Origin: Heliopora coerulea
Taxonomy: Eukaryota > Cnidaria > Anthozoa > Scleralcyonacea > Helioporidae
Assembly (NCBI GenBank): GCA_030142905.1
Contig: JASJOG010000007.1
Location: forward strand, 2,703,001-2,767,000
Direction of reading: 5' to 3'
DNA length: 64,000 nucleotides
Shown: positions 48,201 through 60,000 of the stretch, in pieces
Layout: the number at the start of each line of letters is the position of its first letter
How positions within the stretch are numbered: the first letter of the stretch is position 1
Program-made: the position numbers and the translations under genes
The notes under the pieces: generated by a model
The model's database searches: none
Told to the model about the DNA's origin: nothing
What the model saw: the letters and a program-made list of their open reading frames with translations, nothing else

Positions 48201-51200
48201 CGAAATTAGCACCCTGGTCGGAATGAAGGACAATCGGAGGTCCAAAGCGACTGAATACTTTATTGATCAATATGTTTGCTACAGTGGTTGCTTTCTGGTC
48301 TTTGGTCGGGAAGGCTTCGCACCACTTACTAAAATGGTCCATGGCGACCAAAATATGTCGGTTGCCACGCGATGTTTCTGGTAAAGGACCCATATAGTCC
48401 ATAGCCCAAAAAGTGAATGGTTCACCTACTTCGATCGTTTGTTGAGGCGCTTTATTACTATCGGTGGGAGTCTTACGTCTTATACAAACAGCGCATTGTT
48501 TGATATATTCTTGTACACTGCGTCGTATGCCTACCCAAAAAAATCTTTGCCTAATGCGGTCTGCAGTGCGCGCAATGCCCATATGCCCAGCGAATGGGTT
48601 ATCATGCATAGCTTGTACAATACTCCTAGTTAGAGACTTTGGCACTACGACAACGTAATGAGGGTGATGCTGTTTTTTGCCTAACGCCCGAACTAAAATA
48701 CCGTCGCGCAAAAAAATCCGATCATAATATCTTAGCATTTTATGTAGGTATGGGTCACGAGTATTAAGGCCATCAGGTCTTGGTGCGCATTTCAAACCTT
48801 TCGATTTCCATTCACGTAATTTTGCTAAACTAGCATCGTTTTCCTGAGCATCTTTTATGTTAATATCCGGACAAAGCGTGACTGCGGAAATTTCTGCTGA
48901 CGTATTGTTGTTACCTTGCTGTTGGCCAGCTAACAGTCGCGACAAAGCGTCTGCATTGTTATGTATACGGCCAGGCCTGTATTTTACAACAAAATCAAAT
49001 TCCTGTAGGTCCATCAGCCAGCGAGCTATCCTGCCTTTTGGTTCTATTTGATTGAGCCATTTTAGAGCATGATGGTCACTAATAATTGTAAATTTCCGGC
49101 CTACTAAATAAACTCGAAAATGTTGTGTGCCAAATTGTATTGCAAAAGCTTCTTTTTCCGTCGTTGAGTAATTGCGCTCTCGGGGCGATAGCGCCTTCGA
49201 TGCATAAGCGATGACATGTTCTTTACCTTCCGCATCATATTGTGACAAAACGGCGCCTACGCCTACATCGGAAGCGTCCGTTTGCAAGACAAATTCGCGT
49301 TCAAACTTAGGATAGCTTAATACAGGAGCGCTACAAAGCAGTTCTTTTAAGTGTTTAAATGACTTATCGCATTCCTCCGTCCATTTGAAATTATTTCGGT
49401 ATTCTTTTGTTGTCAGTTTAGTTAACGGCGCCGCCACTGTTGCGTATTGAAATACAAACCGGCGATAGTAACTTGTTAGACCGAGGAAGGTGCGCAATTG
49501 TTTGAGGTCACACGGTGGTGGTATATTTTTTACCGCATCAATTTTTGCTGGGTCTGGCGAAATACCGCGTTGTGAAATGACATGTCCTAAGTAACAAACT
49601 TGTCTTTCCGCAAATGCGCATTTGGGCAGCTTTACTTTTAGATTAAATTTTCTAAAACGTTCTAAGACCATTCGAAGTCGGTTATTATGCTCTTCTATGT
49701 CTCGACCAAAAATTATCACGTCATCCAAATAGCACAAACAGGTTTCAAAAGTCAACCCTGCTAACGCAATCTCCATAGCTCTTTGAAATGTGGCCGGGGC
49801 AGTTTTCAAACCGAACGGCATTCTGGTGAATTCATACAAGCCACTCTGTGTGGCAAAAGCTGTTTTTTGGCAGTCGTCAGGTTCAACCGCTATTTGCCAA
49901 TATCCGTTACGCAGATCCAATGTCGAGAAATATGTGGCGTCTTTAACCGAATCTAAAAGGTCCGAAATTCTTGGCAATGGGTGTGCGTCATTGCGGGTAA
50001 TTTGGTTTATTTTTCTGTAGTCGACACAAAATCTAAGTTCCCCAGATTTTTTATAAACCAAAACAATAGGGCTTGACCACGGACTTATGCTATGCCTAAT
50101 AACACCTTGCTCTAGCATTTTCTTAGTTTGGCGTTCCGCTTCTTCGCGATGCGCATATGGTAACCGGCGTGGGCGTTGCTTAATCGGTATTGCATTCCCC
50201 GTGTTGATCTTATGCTTAGTTATCGTACACTCGGTTATTTCATCGTTAAAGACGTCTGAGAAATCATCTAATAAAGCCGTTAACTTGCGTTTGTCTTTTT
50301 CGTTAAGATGTGAACTAATAGCCTCTTCGACTTGCGACTTAAATGAGGCTGAAGCAACTGCTCCACATGCGAAGTTGTCGCTGTCGCCCTGAACAGAGTC
50401 CACTTTTTTAGACCGTATTTCTGTCAACTGTCCAAAACTAGCTATTTTCTTGCCCTCCATTAATTCTATGGGTTCTTCCGAGCTGTTCAATACCCTTACT
50501 GGAACTTGTCTACCTTTAGGACTGACAACGATATTTGCGACATGAATGTGTAACTGATCTAACTCTGGTCTGGACGATATTATACCTGTTTGACATGCAA
50601 CTTTCTTTTCTAGCCTGCCTTCTAGCACAACTTCTGTTCTACCTGGAATTATAACATCGTTAGCAAGACTAACAAAAGAGGGCGATTTTATACGTGATTC
50701 CAAGAGTAAAGTTGATTCCCTTTCACTCCCAAACTCGGGGACATCAGGGGCTGCTGTATGCACCTGGTCGACGTCAACAACACCAGTAAATTCAACATCA
50801 AGTGACAGTTGTTTGGCACAAACGCGAGTTTTCCCATGCGGACCCACTAGGGTGTACAAACTATTCCCGTGCGAGTTTTCCCATCTTAAATCTAACTTAT
50901 TTGCGACTAAGAAATCCCATCCCAGAACACAGTCGTATTGGATATTACTACTGATAAGAAAATTAAATTCATACGTACGTTTAGTAGAGGGGAATTCGAC
51001 ATTTCCTTTGATCCGTCCTAAAATATCTAATGAGCCCCCCGTGATGGAGCGGCATTTTTCTACATCCGATTTATCAATTCTTACAGAATCAAAGTCCATT
51101 ATAGTATAAACGTCGTGGTTAATAAAGGATCGCATAGATCCCGTGTCGACTAGGGCTTGTACTTCTATTCCCTCAATAAGACAGGACACAAATGGATGGG

Positions 51201-54200
51201 TTGGAATTTGGTTATTTGAGACATTTAGTGTTTTGGGGCGGTCAATCTTCTCTCTGTCGAGACCGCCCCTTGCCCGTTTAAATTATTCGCACAATCTCGA
51301 GATATGTGCCCATATCCTTCACATAAAAAACATTGAATAGGCTTACTGTTCTCTTGTCCACAGTCTCTAGCAAGATGCCCAGGCTGTCGACAGTTGTAGC
51401 ATACAATAGGTGGCCTATTTCTTCTCCCAGGTATGGCGTGGGGGTTGTTTCTCTTTTGCTGACCTGCGTTCTGATTTACTGCGGCTGTCAAACACTCCTC
51501 TAGTTTCTGTTGCTTACAGGCGATTACGTTGACCATGGCGACCAGTTCGTCAAATTTCTTATCTTCAGGAGACACGGATGTTTGAGCAACTTCACAATAA
51601 TCTTTGGACCCAACTTGTCCTTGAACCGCACGATACCGTTGCACAAAGGCGATCATGTTGGCTAATGTTGGCGTCGGATCGCTTTCGAGGAGCTTTATCT
51701 TTATGTTTCTCGGAAGACCTCTCATAAATTGACGCACAATAAGGGCTTCTTTGGCTTGATCATCGAGAAGTGGGTCAGCTTTGAGCAATATTTGTTCCAA
51801 GTCCCACTTATAGACGGCTGGATCCTCTCCCGGTCGTAGCATTCTTGCTTCAAACTCTGAGTAAAAATTCTCGCGTTGAGCTGTGGGGCACATGGCACTG
51901 ATGAGCATTTTGGCCGCGTCTTTATAGGTTTTTCTGTCGTCCGCAGATATTGCATGAAAATGACTGGCTGCTAGACCGCGGAGGAAAGCGGGTAATTTTT
52001 TTTATCTTGTCCTCTTCTTTCCAGTCATTTGCCAGCGAGCATGCATCGAATTCACGCAGCCATGTAGCCAAATCTGAGCTGCCATCAAATTTTCCCGGGA
52101 AGATGGACGTCATCTTCAATTCACTTAAATGTCTCAGTATTTTCTATCCCCTTGGCTGCCACCAAATTATGTAGCGAGCCCGAGCTTTTCACTATAACAC
52201 TCTGTCTCACGCCCAGAGTTCAACTGCCTTTTATTTCACATCTGTTATAATATATAGTTACATTTTCATTAGTGTCAATCATTGTTCCCTAGTGTTCAAT
52301 TTCCTGTTAATCATTTTTATTTATAACTAGCATTACTCTATTTACACGTTTCGTTACATACCTACCTACCTACCTACCTACTTTCCTACCTACCTACCTA
52401 CCTACCTACCTACCCACCTACCTACCCACTTACCCACCCACCTACCTACCTACCTACCTACCTTCCTTCTTATCTACTTTTCTTATGTATCTACCTATCT
52501 ACCCACCTACATACTCTCAAACCCTCCAACCAACCTACCCACCCACCTACCAATATACCACTCTACATACCTACATATCCTACCCACCTACAAACTTACT
52601 GTCTACATACCTACTCACCTATAGACCTACTATCTTACTACCAACCTGTTTACCTTCCCACCTGCACATACGTAGATACTCACGAACACAATCACTCGCA
52701 CACCCACCTCCCTATCTACCTACCTACGTGTACATACATAGGTAAGACAGGCAGATCAACCCATAAATTAAAGGAGTGTAAATGAGGTTATTTAGATCAC
52801 TTGGACTTCCTGGAAATTAGTGAATTTATTTACCTGATGAGTAGGTTTATTATCCCCTCGTCATTCTCCAAGGATCACTAGATGTAGTCAGGGGCCCCTT
52901 GGGAGACCAGGGGATGTAATGGAGAGGTGTAATAAAGGATATCGTGTTGGTCGTGATCTAATCTTCCAGGGTCTACTGGTGGATTATTCTGTTGAAAGCC
53001 ACGGCAAAGATTACGAAAACTTCGTGAATGTTGCAAAGTAAGTGTCAATGAAAAGTATTTCCTTACTGTTTATATTCACTGAACTGGAAGTTGATTATGT
53101 GCACCTACTTGGTCACGTTTTATTATGATCTATTTTCTCACGTGGTTGCTGGAATCACTTCCAGAAACCGAAGAAGAAGAGCTAAAGCATTACTCGACTT
53201 TGAAAGACACGATGATGATGAGCTAGGCTTTCGAAAAAATGATATTATAACTGTAAGTAAACGACGTGCACTATTCATCAATGCGATGTCATTCCTCTTC
53301 GGCTAGTTTTTGATAACTTTTTTTTCTTGTCTCTTTAAAGATTATCTCCCAGAAAGACGAACACTGCTGGGTTGGAGAACTAAACGGACTCAGAGGTACA
53401 GGGAACTAGGACGCGCCCAGTTATTATTTTGATCGGGACCATACTTAAACACGTTAGCTATGGTGGCATATGTCCACCTTTTTGACTTTATCTGTCGCCA
53501 TCAGTTATTTCAAAGTATACGTTAAAGTATCCAGGCAATCTGTTTGCGAAACTTGTTAAATTACTTATGATAAATAGTGCAAACCTTACTCAAATTTACA
53601 TTGTCCCAATATTTCGCACACGCATTTCGATCACTCTTGTTTCCCTGCACGTATTTCGATCACACTCTTGTTTCACACACGTGAGAAATTGCACGAATTA
53701 TCCAGGAGAAATTGCATGAAAATATGAGAAATGCCGCAGAACATTTTTGATGCAACTTGTGAGTCACGAATATGAACCAAGTTTGACAATTAGGCAGTTT
53801 TTTAAAATCTCAAATTCTTAAACGCTACACACTGTACCACCTCTTACACGATTTAGGTCGTACAGTCTTTAGCCTTACACTCCTTCCTTTCATTGTAGGC
53901 TGGTTTCCTGCTAAATTTGTCGAGATACTAGACGAACGAAGCAAGGAGGTAATGAATTAGCTGCTGTAAAACATAAACGTGCATTGCGTTCTATGCAATG
54001 ATCCCTTTGCACCACTTTTGTAAATTCTTATCAACTCTCTATTATAATTATAACTTCTAGTACTCAAGCGCAGGAGATGACTCTGTTTCGGAAACCGTCA
54101 CAGATCTTGTTCGAGGAAGGTTAGTTGTCTTTATCTTTCAGTTTAATTTATTATCGGGGATTTAATTATTATCGTATGAATTTTAATATTCAATTTGCAT

Positions 54201-56969
54201 AATTGCTGCGTATAAAAATGGGTAAAAACTCCCAGAAAGTGGAATGGCAAACCGGGATACAACATAGTCAATCATCGTCTTTTTTGACATGGGAGATCAT
54301 TGTTCTTTGATATGACACGATTACACTTTTCGTTCTACATACTCTAATGTGACCAATGTTTGATATTGTGTTTTGCTTTCAGTCTTTGTCCTGCTTTGAA
54401 AAATATTTTCGAACATGGAATGAAGCGACAGTCTTTTCTGGGTGGTAGCTATCATCCATGGCATTTTATTGAAGAGGTAAACTACAATTACGTATCAGTT
54501 TGAAGATTTTCATTGTTTCTCACCGTGCGGTAATAGTAGCACACGTTGGATATAGTTGAGGTGTAAAACTACTGCGCATTCATGCCTATTGATTATCATT
54601 GGCTCCGATCACATAACTCTTTAGACTCGAATAACAAAGGACATGGCAGTCATGCGGGTGTAGCTGACAAACGATGACTGAAATTCTTTTGAGCAACACC
54701 CACATGGTGGCTATGACGTCTAGAGCATACGCACTATTCTTGTAACTGACTGACTGATGGTTTGTTAAAACATGTGCGATTTTGATCATGTGAGTCATTG
54801 TTGGGCTTAAGGCTATTGGTTGAAGAGCGTGTAGTTTTACATCAACAGGGTTTGGCCAATTCTTCGTGATTTTAATACTCCGAGCTTTGTAGACTTGTAA
54901 GTACGTTGATTCTGGACATGAGCTACTCCAAAACGAAATGTTCAATTCAAACGTTTTTACCGTGGCTCTGTTTGCTATTTTTGAAGGCAAGTGGCCACGA
55001 GGTGGAAAAAGATTTCCAGTCCGTTTACTCACGGCTGGTTCTCTGCAAGACTTTCAGGTCAGTATAATTTAACAAAACCTGAACGATACACGTAGAAAGC
55101 AGCATTCGTAATTACTGAACGCGACCCAAATCTAATGACTGTAACATGCATACTTTGTTTGATAAGGATAATAGCAACTAATCCTAGTTGCGAAATACCA
55201 CATTCCGTCATTACTGAGTTAGGTTGTCATTTGGTGTTTGCATATGAAACGTTTGAGCTACGCTTGCCTTTTTTCAGTGAATATAAATAATTCTCTAACA
55301 GAATTTGTGAAAGGCTTAGTTCCGATATATTTAGAACAAATAACGTGTGCCTATGACATCTTATTCGTTTGTTCTGACAATCGTCCGCTCGTGTGTTTGT
55401 TCACTCGTTCACTCGTTCTTTCGTTTGCTTCCTCGTTCGTTCGCCCTTTCCTTTTACTCGGTCGTGTACTTTGCCGTTCGTTCGGTCTCTTATTCCTGTC
55501 TTCTCTGGTTCTTTCTTTCATTCATCCGTTCCCTCATAATTTTGAATGTAAATATAAGGTGCCACGTCCTTGGAATCGGAAATTTTAACTTATCAACGCT
55601 AAGCGTCGTTCTGCAACTAGCAAAATGGAGGTCCGCGTAGAGTAGATTGTTAGGGGCTTCCAAACCCGTGGGTGACGGCCTATGATTGAACATCATTATC
55701 CAACGATGTGGTACTTTCTTTATGAAGGGTTCGAGAACTGGCTTGACTAAAGACAGACGTAATTCGCATATAACACATTGCAATTTTGCGAAATTAACAT
55801 TTCTCTTCTCAATCCTTCAGGTTGGATGAAGATGGCAAAGTACTTTCCCCTGAAGAGATCCTGTATAGAGTACGTGATTACTAATTGAATGTACACGCAA
55901 CTATATCTAATAATTTTATATTTATTTAGATTTTTTTCAGTTCTTTTTGGCAGAGCCTATGCTCTGCATTACTGGGATTTCAACTGAGTACTAACTTTCT
56001 TTCAGCCATGTCTTCATTTTAATACCTTTTGTTATAATTTCCTACTTCCTCTCAGGCAGTTCAATCAATTAACATGACGCACGATAATGCCAAAACACAA
56101 ATGGACGTCAAGGTATATACTGCCGTTATTCTAGTTATTTTTGTTATTGTGCTGTACTGTATGCTGAAATTGATTAGGTCAGTAAAGATGTAACATCTGA
56201 AGTAGAACATCTTGAAAACAATCTTGTAGTTGCCCTTGCTCATTCGAATATGCCGACAGAAACGTAGGTACCTTGGTAAATGGTACCTTGGGAATGGTAC
56301 CTTGGTAAATACCTTTGGAATGGTACCTTGGGAATGGTACCTTGGTAGGTACCTAGGGAATGGTACCTTGTTAAGTACCTTGGGAATGGAGTCAAGTGTT
56401 CAGAAACGATTAGAGGCAGCCGTACAAGGAAAGCTTTTCAATTAATAGCTTTATGGCTCCTATTGTCTGTTTGTTTAAAACTTAAATCTAAGAAAGCTGG
56501 TCACGCTTTTGATTTGCGCCTAAATAAGGTTTCCCTTTGGGACAAAGGACGAATACTTTTGAATCACATTCAATCAGTTCCCGTGGAACTCCTCCTCAAG
56601 TTTTCGTAGAGAAACTTGGCCCCACTGTCGGCACCTGCTGCCACGCCTTTGCATCAAAACCCAAGTTCGAGAAGACGGTGTTGACGATGAAGAAGACACC
56701 AAGTTTGTTTTCAAATATTTTGCCAATTATTATCGTACAAATTGTTATTTTTTTGCTGGTTTTGTTTTTCTTATTTATAGTTAAGGTCGCTGATATGTTA
56801 CGGATTAAAGTAAGTCGCCATGATTCTGTCTTGTAATATTTTTACTTTTTATACTCCGATGAAACTGCTTGACCACTGAACTTCTACTCTGTGCTGTACT
56901 AGTAAAGTTGTCAGTCATAGCTCGTCAAATTTTCCTATTTTGCTTCAATTTATATTGCACTACAGGTGT

Positions 56970-57003
<34 letters not shown>

Positions 57004-60000
57004 AACTAATCAGTTATTTTACTAATGATAATCTGAAACAGCCTTTGCGTGCTTCTCGCATTGAACTCTAAGAAGACTGGAACGATATCTCGTTATACCA
57101 GGCCTCACGATTGAATGAAGCCGTAATGTGGGTAGCCATTTAGGTCAAAAACACGCGTGTGAAAAATTTGTATTGAGTTTTTATTTTTCAAGCTCGGTTA
57201 ATTGTGACAAATACACAGTCCTATGGACATTGTCCTCTACTTACTAAGAATAAAAATAAAACCGTCATAAACCCCCGAAGTTTTTCGCAATAGGCTGCGT
57301 GTTTTATCGCGTAGGGGACTGGGATGACCTGCAAATTGACCCACATGTCAGCCTCCATGATGGCTTCAAAATACAGTTTGCAGGTATCGTTCCAGTCTAT
57401 TTAGAGTTCAATGGCTTTTCATTTTCGGAACGTGTGATGTCGGAAAAATTGAGTGGGTTTTAGCCTTTTGGCAATATAATGCCAATGTTCAATTCTTTCC
57501 TTGTAGTGAACAGTGTCTCCACCTTTGGTTTGAATCTCTTTGTTCTTCGGAAGACATCGTCACCAAATGGTAAATATTGGTCAATTTTTCATTTTATTTT
57601 CTGCTGTTATTTTTAATCTTCGTTTGTAAGAGTAGGTTTTACTGGATGTGCAATTTTTTTGGTTTTCAAGCGTACATCGAACCTTCGTGTTGATTCCATG
57701 GTACTATTCTGTTCGAATGAAGTAAATTAAGGAAACTGTTTGCCAAACGACTGCATTCTCGTTTCATTAAATGTGAGCATTAGGAAGGTGAATCGGTGGT
57801 GTTGAGATTTCAACTGTACAAATCGGTTATCAGACGTGAGTTTTACAATCTGGTGCATGGTAGGAACAAAGAGGGATAGGATCCAAATTTGTGCAACTTC
57901 GTTCGATTTCAATACGTGCAAGGTGGATATCCTGAGGTTCTTAAAGATTCTTTTGTGGACTTTGTTGATTCAGTTAAAGAGATTTATATTTTCGTTTTGT
58001 TAGGTTTCACCCGTGGTCATTCATTCGTAGTCCAGGTTGGGTGCAGATCAAATGCGAACTTCGGTATGGATTTATTGTATTCAAATCCTTGTCGTAACTT
58101 TTCCTTCGTTTGTCTAGTTAAAATTTGAACAGGAACGGGTGACATCCATGTCGGAGTGTGATGACCAGCGGTTTAGAGTGGAAGCGATCTAACACAAAAC
58201 GACTAAAAACAGTCTTTTGCCAGCTAAATTTGCTAGGAGCTAGCTGTCCCCCGGCCACAACAGCACTGGTAATGACTTTACGAGCGAAATGGTTAATAGC
58301 ATGCTGGCGAATAAAAAATCCAGCTTACAAATAGGCTCACAACCAATAAATCACTAGATTTATGACAAATGTTTACATAGTGAGGTGTTAGATATTTTGC
58401 GACCTTTGCAGGTCGATACAGTGGTCGTCTAACTTCAAGCAAGAGAATATTCAGTTTCGATATATATTTTGGAAATGTGGGTGCTTGGATGATACAGTAG
58501 ATGAACGTTGAACGAACTTGAATGATAGATGAACGTTCGTCTAGCTCTATTCCTCAAAAACGACTTCTGAGCCCCAAACGGGGATCGAACCCGCAACCTT
58601 CTGATGACCAGTAAGACGCTCTAACCATTAAGCTACCAAGATTCAGATGGTGAGCTAAGGTGCAAGTTTGACATGCACGACCTGAGTGGAAGCCACTGTA
58701 TGTTAATAATGTTATAATGAGATGCATATTTTGGAAATATAATATAGCTTGGAGATATCTTGAATGATAGATAAATTATTCAAGAATATTCAGTTTTGAT
58801 ATTTTTGGGGGGTGTAGGGGGACACTCTAACCACGAAACATTTACCGAACTTTTGCCTCGAAAGTTTCTCGCTTCGAAAGGCGAATTTCAAGCTAGTTAT
58901 GACGGTTCAGGCATGGCAGATAGAGTATGGCTCTCGAGAGTTAGCGATACTACAATTCATGTAAGTCCGTCCAACTGAGCTATAAAGCCATCAGAGGGGT
59001 CGTTCTTTATTTTCGTTGGGGAGTTTTATGAGCTTTTCATAGCTTTTCTCTTTGAGTTTTGTGAGTTATGTTCCTCTCCTTATGTGCATCTATATCGCTC
59101 CAGTCCACCAAATGCCTATCTTTAACACCTCACCTTTGCTTTTCTAGAGTATTGGCGTCATTTGCTTTCAGCTTGAATATTGACTGGGAAATCTTAGACA
59201 AGAAAGGGGTAAGTGAAGTTCATTGTCAGTCTTACTCTAACCGTATTCTGAACGAACCTTTTTGGATCTTTTTGAATCGGCTGGGCAAAAAGTGCCAGTG
59301 GCCAGTATTTCTCGATATTAATATCTCCATATTGTTTAGATTATAACCGACGTTGTAATATTCAATCAGGTGTACCTATAGAGCTAGGTCTTTAAGAACT
59401 ATTGTCCCACAAGATTGTTCCTGATGTTTACGACTCGCTTAAGTCTTCAGGACTTTTAACTATCGCGAGCAAGTCTTGGACAGGAATTGTGTTCTTCAGG
59501 GGTAGTCGTTTTAATTAAGGCACAACAACGTGACAACTTGGGTTTATAAACAGCTCAATTACTCCTGTATGACGTTCTGAACTGTGTCATTAAATTAATT
59601 AATTTTTTCAAATAGTTTCATCGTGATATCCTTATTTTGTTTTTTGTCATCCTTTTTTATGTCTCATGGAATTTCTTTTATTCAGGATGTAAGTACACGA
59701 GAGACTATTTGCTCGCCATATTCATTTGCAGAGTTACTTATCTTAGATTTTATTTGCTCTGTTTTGAGAGAAGCGTTTTTCTGAGGTCCCGACTGTCGTT
59801 AGCAAATTCAATTCGATAGTACATAGGCTGATGATGAGGCATTATTAGGTTCTTCTTGGTAGCGATTTAACAGAAATTAAATTTCTTGATGAACGCCGTA
59901 TAGTCGGTGCATTTAGAAACCAGAGGAAAAACTGTTGTGTGTGTTCCATCTAATACTTTAAAGATCATGTAACTTCACGTATTCACCCTTAAAGGTTACT

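Larger units (their letters stand above)
47147..52358 (-). mobile_element. Ty3/gypsy LTR retrotransposon, near intact
   Basis: 5212 bp, oriented on the minus strand. Identical 189-bp LTRs (47147-47335 and 52170-52358) begin TGTA and end TACA. The insertion lies in a CCTA microsatellite, with TACC on each side (47143-47146, 52359-52362) as a likely 4-bp target duplication. On the minus strand a primer-binding-like TGGTGGCAGC begins 5 nt inside the 5' LTR (from 52164), and a polypurine tract (AAAGAGGAGGATAA) abuts the 3' LTR. It encodes gag and pol. Located inside an SGSM3 intron, antisense to the gene. Confidence 0.96.

Noticed and set aside
54586..55032. 148-codon minus-strand frame
   Set aside because: Overlaps a firm SGSM3 exon (54987-55057) in antisense and has no recognisable domain.
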